A DNA stretch of 56,756 bases from Mycobacterium sp. GA-1841 (GTDB lineage Bacteria > Actinomycetota > Actinomycetes > Mycobacteriales > Mycobacteriaceae): positions 1 through 56,756 of the forward strand of contig NZ_MBEQ01000063.1 of assembly GCF_001954135.1 (NCBI RefSeq), given 5' to 3'. The notes under the pieces were generated by a model. The model saw only the letters and a list, made by a program, of their open reading frames with translations, searched no databases and was not told the DNA's origin. Below are positions 1 through 9,716 of this stretch, piece after piece; the stretch's first letter is position 1, and the number at the start of each line of letters is the position of its first letter. Position numbers and translations under genes: made by a program.

Positions 1-2
1 CC

Positions 3-50
3 TACGACGAACACACCGCCTGGGCACACCGCGCACAAGCCGCCGCTTGA
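3..50 (+). CDS. C-terminal end of an unidentified protein (partial)
   Basis: The frame beginning at base 3 reads 15 codons ending in Ala-Ala-Ala before a TGA, with codon use and GC-rich third positions typical of the region. It would be the tail of a gene entering from the left and converging on fbiC. Too little is visible for a family call. Confidence 0.3.
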   Translation, partial: YDEHTAWAHRAQAAA

Positions 51-93
51 CACTTAGCTCCCAGGGATGTCTCGCGGAGTTGAGGTCGGAAGA

Positions 94-2673
94 TCAGGCA
101 GCCAGCGGCGAGTAATCGGTGGTGCGTTGCCGGGCGGGGCGGCCGATGCCTTCGGCGATCGCGACGAGCTCGGCCACGGTTTTCGCCGAGCCGTTCTCCG
201 AGCCGGCCATCCGGGAGATGGTCTCCTCCATCAACGTGCCACCCAGATCGTTGGCGCCCCCGCGCAGCATCACCTGGGTGCGTTCGACACCGAGCTTGAC
301 CCAGCTGGTCTGAATACTGGGGATCCGGCCATGCAACATGATCCGCGCCAACGCATGCACCGCCCGGTTATCCCGATGCGTCGGACCCGGCCGCGCCCCA
401 CCCGCCAAATACAACGGCGAGGACTGATGCACGAACGGCAACGGCACGAACTCGGTGAACCCGCCAGTGCGGTCCTGGATCGAGCGCAACACGTTGAGGT
501 GCCCCACCCAATGCTTGGGGGTGTCGACGTGGCCGTACATCATCGTCGAGGACGACCGCAAACCGACTTCGTGGGCGGTGGTGACCACGTTGATCCACTC
601 CGAGGTGGGCAACTTGCCCTTCGTCAACACCCACCGCACCTCATCGTCGAGGATCTCCGCGGCGGTGCCCGGGATGGTGTCCAGGCCGGCTTCGCGCAGG
701 CTGGTCAACCATTCGCGCACCGACAACCCGCTGCGGGTCACGCCGTTGGCGATCTCCATCGGGCTGAAGGCATGCACATGCATCGAGGGCACCCGGGCCT
801 TGACCGCGCGCACCAGATCGGCATATCCGGTGACCGGCAGTTCGGGGTCGATACCACCCTGCATGCAGACCTCGGTCGCGCCGGCCACGTGGGCCTCCCA
901 GGCCCGGTCGGCCACCTCGTCGGTGGACAACGAGTAGGCATCGGCGTCGCCTTTACGTTGGGCGAACGCGCAAAACCGGCAACCGGTGTAGCAGATGTTG
1001 GTGAAGTTGATGTTGCGGTTGACCACGAACGTGACGTCATCCCCGACGACGTCACGGCGCAGCGCATCGGCCAGCGCGGTCACCGCCTCCAACGCCGGAC
1101 CGTCCGCGGTCGCCAACGCCAAATACTCGTCGTCGCTGCAGCCACCGGGATCACGTTCGGCCGAGCGCAGTGCGGCCAGCACATCGGTATCGATACGCTC
1201 CGGGGCCCGTGCCGCCAGCTCAGAGACCTTGGCCCGGATCGATTCCCAATCCCCGAACGCGCTGTCCAGATCGCTGCGGGTCTCGGTCAACCGGCCCTCG
1301 GAGTCGATCGCGGCATGCAGATCGGTGCGGCCCAACGATTCTGATGCTTCGTCGGGTTCCTGCCACGGCCGCCCGACCGGGTTGACGTCGAGGGCGAACC
1401 CGGTGTCGGCATCGGCCAGCGCGTCGACGTGCCCGCGCACCCGCGGATCGATCCAGGCCGCCCCGGCCTGCACGTACTGCGGTTGTGCGGTGAGGCGCTG
1501 CACCAGGTAGTAGCCGGCCTCACCGGTGACGTCGGCCAGATCCTCCAGCGCCGGCCACGGCCGTTCCGGGTTGACATGATCCGGGGTCAGCGGCGACACC
1601 CCGCCCCAGTCATCGACTCCGGCACCGATCAACGCCAGGCACTCATCCCGCGACACCAGATTCGGCGGGGCCTGCACCCGCATCTTGGGCCCCAGCACCA
1701 ACCGCGTCACCGCGATCGTCGCCAGGAAATCCTCCATCCCCGCATCCGGGGCCGACGCCATCGCAGTGTGATCCTTGGCCCGGAAGTTCTGCACGATCAC
1801 TTCCTGCACATGACCGAACTCCTTATGGGAGCGACGGATCGCATGCATCGTCTCGGCCCGCTCGACCAGCGTCTCGCCGATCCCCACCAACAGACCCGTG
1901 GTGAACGGGATCGACAACCGCCCGGCATCATCGAGCGTGCGCAGCCGCACCGCCGGATCCTTGTCCGGACTGCCGTAATGCGCCTGGCCCTTGGTTTCGA
2001 ACAACCGCCGGGAGGTGGTCTCCAGCATCATGCCCATCGATGGCGCGACCGGCTTGAGCCGCGACAGTTCCGACCAGCTCATCACCCCCGGATTGAGGTG
2101 CGGCAGCAGACCGGTCTCCTCCAACACCCGGATCGCCATCGCCCGCACATAATCCAGCGTGGAGTCATAGCCCCGCTCATCGAGCCATTGGCGGGCCTCG
2201 TCCCACCGAGCCTCCGGGCGGTCACCCAACGTGAAAAGAGCTTCCTTGCAACCCAACTCCGCACCGCGGCGCGCCACATCGAGGATCTCGTCGGGCTCCA
2301 TGAACATCCCCAGGCCCGCAGAACGCAGCTTGCCCGGCACCGTGACGAACGTGCAGTAATGACACGTATCCCGACACAAATGGGTCACGGGGATGAACAC
2401 CTTGCGCGAATAACTCACCGGCAACCGGCCACCAGGTCCGCGCCGGCCCGCCGACTCCAGACCCGCATCGCGCACCCGCGCCGCGCTGGCACACAGATCG
2501 GCCAGATCCTCACCACGCGCCGTCATCGCGACAGCGGCCTCATCCACATTCAAAGCCACGCCATCACGCGCCCGACGCAACACGCGCCGGAGGGCCCCTG
2601 AAGTAGGCGCTGCAGACTTCGGTGGGACAGCCGGGGTGGGCAGATCGGCGCCGTGCTGGGGGTTCAGAGCCAC
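94..2673 (-). CDS. fbiC: FbiC, 7,8-didemethyl-8-hydroxy-5-deazariboflavin (FO) synthase
   Basis: 859 aa, the normal length of actinobacterial FbiC, which fuses the two radical SAM enzymes CofG and CofH. They build the FO chromophore of coenzyme F420 from tyrosine and a flavin-pathway pyrimidine. Both CxxxCxxC iron-sulfur/SAM motifs are intact: C100, C104 and C107 in the first half (CRDTCHYC) and C561, C565 and C568 in the second (CYTGCRFC). The sequence closely resembles M. tuberculosis Rv1173 as remembered, including the C-terminal Arg-Thr-Thr region. It is cytosolic. It is transcribed away from the exported protein gene at 2876, with a 202 bp divergent gap. The product supports F420-dependent enzymes such as the Rv1155-type protein at 37.6-38.1 kb. 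Confidence 0.97.
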   Translation of the reverse strand: MALNPQHGADLPTPAVPPKSAAPTSGALRRVLRRARDGVALNVDEAAVAMTARGEDLADLCASAARVRDAGLESAGRRGPGGRLPVSYSRKVFIPVTHLCRDTCHYCTFVTVPGKLRSAGLGMFMEPDEILDVARRGAELGCKEALFTLGDRPEARWDEARQWLDERGYDSTLDYVRAMAIRVLEETGLLPHLNPGVMSWSELSRLKPVAPSMGMMLETTSRRLFETKGQAHYGSPDKDPAVRLRTLDDAGRLSIPFTTGLLVGIGETLVERAETMHAIRRSHKEFGHVQEVIVQNFRAKDHTAMASAPDAGMEDFLATIAVTRLVLGPKMRVQAPPNLVSRDECLALIGAGVDDWGGVSPLTPDHVNPERPWPALEDLADVTGEAGYYLVQRLTAQPQYVQAGAAWIDPRVRGHVDALADADTGFALDVNPVGRPWQEPDEASESLGRTDLHAAIDSEGRLTETRSDLDSAFGDWESIRAKVSELAARAPERIDTDVLAALRSAERDPGGCSDDEYLALATADGPALEAVTALADALRRDVVGDDVTFVVNRNINFTNICYTGCRFCAFAQRKGDADAYSLSTDEVADRAWEAHVAGATEVCMQGGIDPELPVTGYADLVRAVKARVPSMHVHAFSPMEIANGVTRSGLSVREWLTSLREAGLDTIPGTAAEILDDEVRWVLTKGKLPTSEWINVVTTAHEVGLRSSSTMMYGHVDTPKHWVGHLNVLRSIQDRTGGFTEFVPLPFVHQSSPLYLAGGARPGPTHRDNRAVHALARIMLHGRIPSIQTSWVKLGVERTQVMLRGGANDLGGTLMEETISRMAGSENGSAKTVAELVAIAEGIGRPARQRTTDYSPLAA

Positions 2674-2875
2674 TCCCGTTTAACCCCGTCGGTGTACACA
2701 ATCATCCACGCGTCTCACATTCTGAAACCAATGCGCCCGCCATATCGGCCACAGTAGACCCAGGACATCAGGCGAGTGCGGCGCCCTTCTGGGACACAGA
2801 CTCTAAAGGAGCGACGAACGGGTTGGCGACCGCGTAAGTTGTTTCCATCGGGAAGGGGAACCGAGGGGAGCCGCT

Positions 2876-4216
2876 ATGCCCATATCCGTCCGTTCGTATC
2901 TCGTCGCGGGAGCCGCCGCGGCCACCGCCACAGCCATCGCTGTCACCCCGATCCACGTCGCTCCGGCCGATATCGCCGTGCCCGCCCACCCCACTTCCAC
3001 TCAGCCGCAATTGACGCAGGCCATGATCGACCTGCTGGCCGCCGCCAGCCGGATGACGGCCGCCGTCACCCCTAAACCGTCCTCGGGAGGCGCACCCGCA
3101 TTGGGTGTGGCCCCGGCGGCGGCCGTGACGGCACCGGTCACTCCCCAGCCCACCGCGATAGCGATCGCGCCCAATCTGGCCAACACGATCGATCAGCTGT
3201 ACGGCGATATCGAGCCGTGGGTTCAGTACGGCTTCGAGGTTGCGGCCTCCATCCTGGGCTGGGTCCCGTGGGTCGGTGGTTGGGCAGGCGGCCTGCTCAT
3301 GGACGGCTACACGTTCGGCGAGTCCCTCGTCGCCAGCGGCGTCTACAACTTCACCGACTGGCTGCGCGGTGACGGCGGGATCGTGACGAACCTGGCCGAC
3401 TTCGGAGTCGATGCCGTCTTGGCCGTTGCCTGGCTCGGCCTCGACGTGGTGAATACCTTCATTCCGCTTCCGCCGATTCCGCTGCCACCGCGTCCGCCGC
3501 TGCAAGGGCCGTTTGCGGCCGCCGCTCTGGCCGCGCCGGCCACTACGTTCGGGGCGGCGATCCAGAATCCGCTCACCTCCCTCACCGACGCAATCGCCAA
3601 AGCCGGTGCGGACTTCGCCGCCGCGATCAAGACATTGGGAATTCGGGGGGCCGCGGGAACCGCCGCGGCCGAGGCGAATCCGGTCGTCGAAGTCGTCAAG
3701 GATGCGGTCGAGGGCGCCGAGGACGCCTCGAAGAACCTTGCGACCGGCGTGGCCGACGCAGTCGAGACCGTTTCGAACGATGCCGGCGAGCAGTTGGAAC
3801 ATCTCATCGATGCAGGGAAGCTCAAAACCGCTCGGAAGGACGACGTTGCCGTCGTCCCGAACGTGGTCAGCCAGTCCCTCCGCGGCGCCGGACCGGGTGC
3901 GGCAATCGACAGCGCCGCCGAAACCGAGAGCACCGTCGGTACAGCGCTCGAGGAGACGCAGCCGGACACGCCGCGAGCCCGTCTGGTGCGGTCGGGTCGC
4001 GATGGTGTCCGCACCGCCGTCGGCAACACCACGGCCGACGTGAAAAGGGCCACCGACAGCGTGCGTTCGGCGTTCAAGGCGGCCCGCGACAAGGCAGCCG
4101 GGCAGAGGGCCGACCGGGCCGACGCGAAGACCAAGGACGCGAAGACCAAAAAGGCCGCGTCCGAGCGCGGTAAGTCCAAGACCACCGGCGGCAAGAAGTC
4201 CGACACCGGCAAGTGA
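2876..4216 (+). CDS. Exported Cys-free protein with Lys-rich tail, member 1
   Basis: 446 aa, function unknown. ATG follows a GGGGAG ribosome site. Residues 1-35 form a signal-like segment (RSYLVAG, then an Ala-rich hydrophobic stretch and a Pro-rich section). A middle part has hydrophobic Gly/Trp runs (WVPWVGGWAGG near residue 142) and a Pro-rich IPLPPIPLPPRPPL motif. The last 60 or so residues are Lys/Ala/Asp/Thr-rich and strongly basic. I see no cysteine. The N-terminus matches the gene at 6169 (RSYL.AG...IAV.P pattern), and the architecture matches that at 9717. It lies between fbiC and mshB, where H37Rv carries PE12. A secreted or cell-envelope role is inferred only from the signal-like start. 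Confidence 0.85.
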   Translation: MPISVRSYLVAGAAAATATAIAVTPIHVAPADIAVPAHPTSTQPQLTQAMIDLLAAASRMTAAVTPKPSSGGAPALGVAPAAAVTAPVTPQPTAIAIAPNLANTIDQLYGDIEPWVQYGFEVAASILGWVPWVGGWAGGLLMDGYTFGESLVASGVYNFTDWLRGDGGIVTNLADFGVDAVLAVAWLGLDVVNTFIPLPPIPLPPRPPLQGPFAAAALAAPATTFGAAIQNPLTSLTDAIAKAGADFAAAIKTLGIRGAAGTAAAEANPVVEVVKDAVEGAEDASKNLATGVADAVETVSNDAGEQLEHLIDAGKLKTARKDDVAVVPNVVSQSLRGAGPGAAIDSAAETESTVGTALEETQPDTPRARLVRSGRDGVRTAVGNTTADVKRATDSVRSAFKAARDKAAGQRADRADAKTKDAKTKKAASERGKSKTTGGKKSDTGK

Positions 4217-4217
4217 G

Positions 4218-4574
4218 TCAGCGGCGGTGATACCGGCGCAGCATCGCCGCCGCGGGTAAGGCACCGACGGCGATGAATATCAGTGAGCTGTAGGCCATCA
4301 GCCCGCGCCCGGCAAAGATCAGGTCTCCCCCGGGGCCACCGAATGTCATCAGAACGACGGTGGCCAGCCAGGTCCACAGCGGCAGTGCCGCGATCCGCAT
4401 GGAATCGGTCCAGTACATGGCTGCCCACACCAGCGCAGTGTTCACCGCTCCGGCGGCCAGTGCGCTCACCGGAAACGGGATCGAGCCGACATACGACGGC
4501 AGCAGTAATGCACCTACGACGGCGGAAATCACGCCGTCAACCGCGAGCAGTGCCAGGACGATGCGACCCAGCAC
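4218..4574 (-). CDS. Four-helix membrane protein, Rv1171-like
   Basis: 118 aa from a GTG at 4574. Four hydrophobic segments are visible, roughly residues 2-30, 37-58, 65-86 and 92-112, ending in a basic RRYHRR tail, so an integral membrane protein is likely. It sits just downstream of mshB on the same strand, the position of Rv1171 in H37Rv. Function is unknown. The reading frame stays open far upstream (to 4793) without a convincing start. The 35-aa ORF at 4592-4699 lies in another frame directly before it, so the true N-terminus may include that ORF through a frameshift. It converges on member 1 of the exported family with a 1-nt gap between stop codons. Confidence 0.7.
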   Translation of the reverse strand: MLGRIVLALLAVDGVISAVVGALLLPSYVGSIPFPVSALAAGAVNTALVWAAMYWTDSMRIAALPLWTWLATVVLMTFGGPGGDLIFAGRGLMAYSSLIFIAVGALPAAAMLRRYHRR

Positions 4575-4591
4575 GAGGTCTGAAGGCGGGG

Positions 4592-4699
4592 TCAGGTCGG
4601 AATGCTGTCGAGCAGACCAACCAGCGAACCCACCACCCACTGGAAGTTGTCCGCACGGTCCTGCCAATGCTGCAGGTTCGGATCCAGATCGGGGTCCAT
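4592..4699 (-). CDS. 35-aa small protein between mshB and the Rv1171-like gene
   Basis: ATG at 4699 lies 24 nt after the mshB stop and is preceded by a good ribosome site (GAAGGGAC). The peptide begins MDPDLDPNLQHWQDRAD, continues with a short hydrophobic stretch (QWVVGSLVGLLD) and stops 17 nt before the GTG of the membrane protein gene. It may be an independent, translationally coupled small protein, or the N-terminus of the Rv1171-like protein separated by one frameshift. The ribosome site and spacing favour real translation; the function is unknown. Confidence 0.55.
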   Translation of the reverse strand: MDPDLDPNLQHWQDRADNFQWVVGSLVGLLDSIPT

Positions 4700-4723
4700 G
4701 AATGTCCCTTCGACGCCTCTGAT

Positions 4724-5620
4724 TCAGGAGGAGCTTACCGCGTCCGGTTTTGTCCATTCCAGGTTCAGTCCGGCCAGCAGGTCGGTTTCCCAACCCTGGC
4801 CGTTCCGCTCGCCCGCGTCGCCCGCCACAAGCACGTAGTGCTCCTCACCGAGGATCGGCAGGGCGAGTTTGTTGGACAGGGCGAAAGCCTCACCCGTGGT
4901 GGCGACGGTGACCTGGGTGGCGTGCGCACGCATCGCGGCCACCTTGGCCGGCAGCTGCGCCGTGACGTCGACGACGGCGTCGATGCGATCGTCCGGGTAC
5001 CCGAACGGCACATCGCTGACGTCGATCCGGATCCAGTCCGCGGGCACGTCGGGTAGACCTTGGAGTCCGGCCCGCATGGCGCTGCTGGCCATGACCGTCC
5101 AGTAGAACTTGGGAACGGACCAGCCGCTTTCGGCGGCCGCGGCGACCGCCGCCGCCGTGACACGATGGGTTTGTTTGTGGTCGGGATGTCCGTACCCACC
5201 GTCGGGGTCGTAGGTGACGACGACGTGCGGGCGCATCTGCCGGATGATCGTCGCCAGTTCCCCGACGGCTTCCTCCATGTCGGCATCGATGAAGCGGCGG
5301 TGTTTGCGCACCGGCGTACCTTCCATGCCCGAGTCGCGCCAGTGCCCCGGCCCGCCGAGAAAACGGGGCGCCTCGAGTCCGAGTGCACCCAGCGCCTTGG
5401 TGAGCTCGCTGATCCGGTATCCCCCGAGTTGGTCGGCGTGGTCGACGGCCAACTGGGCGTACTGGTCGCCGATCACCTCACCCTCTTCGCCAAGGGTGCA
5501 GGTGACCACCTGCACCTCGGCGCCCAGCGCGGCGTAATGCGCGATCGTGCCGCCGGTGGTGAGGGTTTCGTCATCCGGGTGGGCGTGGACGAACAGGAGT
5601 CTGGGGGCTTCGTTGGGCAT
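4724..5620 (-). CDS. mshB: MshB, GlcNAc-Ins deacetylase of mycothiol synthesis
   Basis: 298 aa, close to the 303 aa of M. tuberculosis MshB (Rv1170). This zinc hydrolase removes the acetyl group from GlcNAc-inositol, the second dedicated step of mycothiol synthesis. The LmbE/PIG-L fold signature AHPDDE is at residues 13-18 (H14 and D17 as zinc ligands, D16 as the general base position). The distal [10 protein letters not shown] motif supplies the third zinc histidine. The ATG at 5620 was chosen over upstream codons because the protein then starts directly before the [10 protein letters not shown] strand, as in the family. A TATCGT -10 box ends 8 nt before it, which suggests a leaderless transcript. 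The small protein and membrane protein follow on the same strand. Confidence 0.95.
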   Translation of the reverse strand: MPNEAPRLLFVHAHPDDETLTTGGTIAHYAALGAEVQVVTCTLGEEGEVIGDQYAQLAVDHADQLGGYRISELTKALGALGLEAPRFLGGPGHWRDSGMEGTPVRKHRRFIDADMEEAVGELATIIRQMRPHVVVTYDPDGGYGHPDHKQTHRVTAAAVAAAAESGWSVPKFYWTVMASSAMRAGLQGLPDVPADWIRIDVSDVPFGYPDDRIDAVVDVTAQLPAKVAAMRAHATQVTVATTGEAFALSNKLALPILGEEHYVLVAGDAGERNGQGWETDLLAGLNLEWTKPDAVSSS

Positions 5621-6168
5621 CGGTAGAGACGATAGTCGCGCGTGGGTGGTTGCACACCGGCCGCCAAAACCGACGACGAAATCCGTAGTTTTCAAATTGG
5701 CCGAGGCTGTCATTTAGTTGCTCACGCAAGCACGATCTGAGTTCGGACAGTCCGGACACCGCCGTGACATGCGTCGCATTGCTGTGCACGTGTTTTACAA
5801 CTCACAACGAGGTGTCCAACGTGTGCACGCTAACTCGACGACCATCCCCGAGGCCCCATTACCGCTGGGTAACGTAACCGAACTTACCCTCGACAGCTTC
5901 GCTGGCAACGCCTTGACAGTGTATGTCATCTATTTGCTGTACGGACGCCTAAAGCCTGCCGATAATCGCTACTTGCGGTATCGCAATAATGTGATATATG
6001 GCGACAAAATCGCGACGACCTGCAATGAAACATGTTTGTCGGGCTCATTAGCCGAGCAGTACGAGCGTTCTGGTTAGCCGGAAAATAGTTCGAAAAATTT
6101 GCAGACAGCCCAACTTACTTTCAGGTAACTTCTGCGCCGCCCTAGTTACGCTCCCGTAAGGAGATTCC
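5621..6168. other. 548-bp intergenic region, AT-rich in its right half
   Basis: No convincing gene. From about 5890 to 6130 the sequence is clearly richer in A and T than anything around it (for example ATAATGTGATATATGG near 5990). It holds several promoter-like hexamers, including TTGACA near 5914 and TTGCGG/TATATG near 5976-5999. It ends with an AAGGAG ribosome site before the gene at 6169. A 119-codon open frame at 5718-6077 has unusual composition and no ribosome site, so I do not call it. The region may be a long promoter or 5' leader and a candidate Lsr2-type AT-rich target. Confidence 0.5.
5629..5634 (-). promoter_or_regulatory. Predicted leaderless -10 box of mshB
   Basis: On the minus strand TATCGT (TANNNT) ends 8 nt before the mshB ATG. 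This spacing puts the transcript start at or next to the start codon. No ribosome site is visible in the gap. Confidence 0.5.
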
Positions 6169-7512
6169 ATGCAACTCGCTGCTCGGTCGTACTTGGCCGC
6201 GGGGGTGGCACTCGTCGGTGCCAGCGCCATCGCAGTCAGCCCCATGGCGCCACCGGCGCCGGATGTCCACCTGCCGGCGGTTCACGTGTCGTCCGCTTCG
6301 GTGGCGCTGTCGGCCCAGGCCAATCCGCTCGAATTGTGGGCCGAGGTGATCGGCGCAGCATTCGAGAACATCGACGGCCTGGGCCAGCAGGTAGCCGCCG
6401 ACCCCGCCCCGATCCTCACGCAGATCATCGCCAACCAGCTGCACAGCGTGAATGTCCTGAACGGGGCGGCGCAGACAACGATCGACGGCTTCAAAGACGC
6501 CTTCGGAACCGAGTCGTTCCTCAGCTTCACCAATGCGCTCAAGGACTCCCTCGACATGATCGCGGCCGGCGATTTCGAGAACGGCCTGGGCGGCGTGGTG
6601 TCGAGCCTCGTGCTTCTGGCCCTGCCACTCCAAACGGGAATCGGCCAGGCGTGGCCCGCCATCGCCCAGCCCTTCGTCAACTTCGGTCAGTTCGTCGCCA
6701 AGGTGAACGACAATGTGCCTGCCCTGCTGGCCAACGGACTCCTGTCTCCGTTGATGGCGTCCGCCGCCGCCACCGGCCACAGCCTCGACAGCATCGTGAG
6801 CGCGGCGAAGTCCGCCGACTTGGCGGAGTTCGCCACTGCCTTGCTGAACACGCCCGCCACGGTCACCGGCGCCTTCCTCAACGGATACGACATACAAGGC
6901 TCTCACTCCGCCGGCTTCCTCACGGCTGCAGAAGGATGGCTGCCCGGCGGGACGATCGCCACGGTGATCAAGACGATGTCCGACATCGCCAACTCGATCA
7001 AGACTCCCGGCACGGACCGCGGCAACCTCTTCGGCAATCTGCCTGGCCTGTCGGTTACGCCCGACACGGCCGCGGTGAACTCGACCCTGCTCGCCGACCC
7101 CACCACAGTGACCCTCGATGTGGCACCCACCAAATCGCTGACGGCCCGCGTCTCTGCCGCACCGGCCGGCGCCGAGGTGGAGAAGACGGAGTCGGCGCCG
7201 ATCAGCAACGCAGACACCACTTCTGGCGAAGCAGCTGACGCGGACACAGCCACGGCACCAGCTGCCAACGATGCTGCTGCTCCTGCGGCCGACGATGCCA
7301 CGAAGTCCGTCACCAAGCTGTCGACCAAGGCATCGCCGAAGACCGCCACGGGACGGACCAAGGCGACCTCCGCCAAGGCCGTCGGCGAGCAGGTGAAGTC
7401 GGCGGTCAAGAAGTTGACCAGCGGACTGAAGAAGGACAAGGTCGCCAAGAAGCACACCGAGAAGAAGACGGAATCGTCGAACGCGTCCAAGGGTTCGGAC
7501 AACGCTGCCTGA
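6169..7512 (+). CDS. Exported Cys-free protein with Lys-rich tail, member 2
   Basis: 447 aa, function unknown. ATG follows an AAGGAG site by 6 nt. Residues 1-30 form a signal-like segment (ARSYLAAGVALVGASAIAV), then a Pro-rich PPAPDVHLPAV linker and an ANPLELW entry into a mostly helical Ala/Leu/Gly-rich body to about residue 290. The last 110 residues are disordered-looking, first Ala/Asp/Thr-rich and then strongly Lys/Ala/Thr-rich (SAVKKLTSGLKKDKVAKK). No cysteine is seen. It lies between mshB and lpqW, where H37Rv has PE11/PPE17. A hairpin at 7526 probably ends its transcript. Extracytoplasmic location is inferred from the N-terminus; a DNA- or polyanion-binding tail is speculation from composition. 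Confidence 0.87.
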   Translation: MQLAARSYLAAGVALVGASAIAVSPMAPPAPDVHLPAVHVSSASVALSAQANPLELWAEVIGAAFENIDGLGQQVAADPAPILTQIIANQLHSVNVLNGAAQTTIDGFKDAFGTESFLSFTNALKDSLDMIAAGDFENGLGGVVSSLVLLALPLQTGIGQAWPAIAQPFVNFGQFVAKVNDNVPALLANGLLSPLMASAAATGHSLDSIVSAAKSADLAEFATALLNTPATVTGAFLNGYDIQGSHSAGFLTAAEGWLPGGTIATVIKTMSDIANSIKTPGTDRGNLFGNLPGLSVTPDTAAVNSTLLADPTTVTLDVAPTKSLTARVSAAPAGAEVEKTESAPISNADTTSGEAADADTATAPAANDAAAPAADDATKSVTKLSTKASPKTATGRTKATSAKAVGEQVKSAVKKLTSGLKKDKVAKKHTEKKTESSNASKGSDNAA

Positions 7513-7525
7513 CCACTAGCGGTTC

Positions 7526-7561
7526 AGCGGGCCTCGACGGATCACTTCCGCGGGGCCCGCT
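7526..7561. terminator. Hairpin between convergent genes
   Basis: Perfect 8-bp stem AGCGGGCC/GGCCCGCT around a 20-nt loop, lying exactly between the stop codons of the exported protein gene (7512) and lpqW (7568). There is no U-tract. Its position suggests a shared transcription end. Confidence 0.5.
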
Positions 7562-7567
7562 GCACTG

Positions 7568-9436
7568 TCATCTGGTCTTGATCCAGTTGCCCGCATCACC
7601 GACGATGCCGACCGGCACCGCGCCGGACAGGCTCACGTTCTGCACGCTCGGGCCGGCGGCGACGATGGTGGTGTCCTGCAGGATCGGCAGCACCGTGGAC
7701 ATGTTCCACAGCCGAGGCTCGACAGCCTGGATGACCTCGGCGATGTTCTCCGAACCCTCCAGTGCCGCATCGATTTTCGGCTGCATGCTGCGATCACAGA
7801 CGCCGGTGATGTTGCTCGGCGCCTGCACCAGTGCATCGGAATCAGGTGCCGGCGCCGGCCGGGTCGGGGTCGGCGTGGTGGTCGGTGTGGCGGGCGCCGC
7901 ACTCGTGGTCGCCTTCGGGGTCGGCGACGGTGGCACACCGGGCACCGCGGTGGAGACCGCCGTCGCCTCCAGTGCCCGACAGCCGTAGCGTGAGGCAAGG
8001 CTGGTCGCCAGGTCTCCCCCGGCCTGTCGCCAGCCGACGACGGCGTCCACCCGGTTGTTGGTCAACGCCTCCCCGTACAGCGCGACCGGGTCGAGAGCCA
8101 GCACCGAGGCGTCGATGCCGACGTTGCGCAGTTGGTCGGCGGCGGTGTTGGCCACCGCTATCGAGGTCGGATCGTTGGACGCCACTCCGAGGACCAAGGC
8201 CAAGGCCGCGCCGTCCTTGGTGATGCGCTGCCTGCCGTTGGCGGGCTCGGCCGGGCCGCCGGGCGCCGGCGGCGCGGCCGGTTCCACCTGGTAACCCGAG
8301 GCGCGCAACAGATCCAGTGCGGCCTCCCGCGGCATCGCCGGAGGCGCCGTCGGCACATAGCCGGGATCCGACGGGGAGCGCACCTGGGCCTGCGCCAAGG
8401 TCACGGTGTTGTCGTCCCCCGCCCCCACCGAGGCCAGCAGATCGACGTCGATCAAACCCAAAATGGCCTTCCGCACCTGGACTTCCGCCAGGGCCGGCTG
8501 CTGTCCGCGCAACGTCAACTGCATCACCCGCGGGGTGACGATCCGGGCGGTACGAACATCGGGGATTGCGCTCAGCTGAGCGAAAGTGGCTGCGCCACCG
8601 TGGACTTGGGCCACCTGGGTATCGCCGTTGCGGATCGAATCGGCAAGAGCGGCCGGTGCGCCGCCACGGCGGAACAGCACCAGATCCGGCTTGGCCGGCA
8701 CACTCCAGTACCGATCGTTGCGGGCGAGCAGGATCTCATCCCGCTGCGGGTCGATGCTCTCCACCCGGAACTGTCCGCCGGTCACCGGCAACGCGCGGGC
8801 CAGGCCGGCCCCGAAGCCACCGGGAATGTCCTTGACGATATGGGCGGGCAGGATGTCGTTGAACAGTTCGCGCCAGGCCGGATAGGGCTGGGAGAAGGTC
8901 ACCACGGCCTGCTTGCCGCCCTCGACCGATTGCACGCCGGTGATGAGGTCATACCCGGCCGGATCGACAACGCCCGGCTGGCTGACCATTTGGCGCCACA
9001 GATACCAATAATCGTCGGCGGCGATCGGGGCGTTGTCGGTCCACTGCGCCTCGGGACGGATCTTGTAGGTGACAGTGAACGGATTGTCGCTTGTCACCTC
9101 GGCCGATTCGAGCAGGGTGGGATCGAGTTCCCAGTGCGAACCGGTCGGGGACTTCGGGTCGGGCACCGGCCGGAACGAACTCGGCAACACCATCGCGGAG
9201 ACGGCCGCGTTCACCGGGGACTGATCGGAGAGCAGGTGCGGGTTGAAACCCGGCCCGATCGAATCGATGGCCATGATGACCTGCGTCGCCTTCATCGGCG
9301 GGGGCGGCGTGACCTCGCTGGTCTCAGTGCTTTGCGGGGCGGGCGGCGGACTCACCGTGCAGCCGCTGAACAGGAGTGCCGGCACCGATACGAGCGCCCC
9401 GATCGTCAGTTGGGCGCGGCGGCGGGGGGTCGGCAC
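7568..9436 (-). CDS. lpqW: LpqW, lipoprotein of the extracellular solute-binding family 5
   Basis: 622 aa, matching Rv1166 in position and length class. It starts at GTG 9436; TACCCT 7 nt upstream indicates a leaderless transcript and supports this start. The N-terminus is a lipoprotein signal: Arg-rich start, hydrophobic core, lipobox LFSGC at about residue 23. The mature part has the SBP_bac_5 fold typical of peptide-binding proteins, with a Pro/Thr-rich insert near residue 520. In M. smegmatis LpqW influences the branch between polar PIMs and lipoarabinomannan, acting together with PimE, which is also encoded here. It is membrane-anchored on the outer face. It converges on the exported protein gene. 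Confidence 0.93.
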   Translation of the reverse strand: MPTPRRRAQLTIGALVSVPALLFSGCTVSPPPAPQSTETSEVTPPPPMKATQVIMAIDSIGPGFNPHLLSDQSPVNAAVSAMVLPSSFRPVPDPKSPTGSHWELDPTLLESAEVTSDNPFTVTYKIRPEAQWTDNAPIAADDYWYLWRQMVSQPGVVDPAGYDLITGVQSVEGGKQAVVTFSQPYPAWRELFNDILPAHIVKDIPGGFGAGLARALPVTGGQFRVESIDPQRDEILLARNDRYWSVPAKPDLVLFRRGGAPAALADSIRNGDTQVAQVHGGAATFAQLSAIPDVRTARIVTPRVMQLTLRGQQPALAEVQVRKAILGLIDVDLLASVGAGDDNTVTLAQAQVRSPSDPGYVPTAPPAMPREAALDLLRASGYQVEPAAPPAPGGPAEPANGRQRITKDGAALALVLGVASNDPTSIAVANTAADQLRNVGIDASVLALDPVALYGEALTNNRVDAVVGWRQAGGDLATSLASRYGCRALEATAVSTAVPGVPPSPTPKATTSAAPATPTTTPTPTRPAPAPDSDALVQAPSNITGVCDRSMQPKIDAALEGSENIAEVIQAVEPRLWNMSTVLPILQDTTIVAAGPSVQNVSLSGAVPVGIVGDAGNWIKTR

Positions 9437-9443
9437 GCCAATC

Positions 9444-9449
9444 AGGGTA
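9444..9449 (-). promoter_or_regulatory. Predicted leaderless -10 box of lpqW
   Basis: TACCCT (TANNNT) on the minus strand, with exactly 7 nt before the GTG at 9436. It decides the start codon, since no ribosome site is seen before this GTG. Confidence 0.5.
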
Positions 9450-9716
9450 TCGACCCACCACACCCGCGATCGCACACACCGCCGCCGCGTCGACCCGGCG
9501 AAAAGCTCGGCCGCCGCAAAAAATATTTGCTGGAATACCGTCGGGTCGCGGTCTTGCCGGATCGCCGCACCGACCCGCAGATCGGCAAAAATTGCCAGTT
9601 CAGGACGGTGCCAACCTGCGCTTCGGACGCCCCGGAGCGGAACGTCATTCTCAACCGATTAGTTCGCCGCCGTGGTTATGTTCCTGGTATTCAACACGCC
9701 GGACAAGGGGACCTAT

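Noticed and set aside
67..1344. 425-codon open frame on the plus strand opposite fbiC
   Set aside because: Antisense shadow of fbiC; both radical SAM halves on the other strand are clearly real.
5718..6077. 119-codon plus-strand ORF in the mshB upstream gap
   Set aside because: No ribosome site or leaderless box, atypical codon use, and it runs through the AT-rich promoter-like region.
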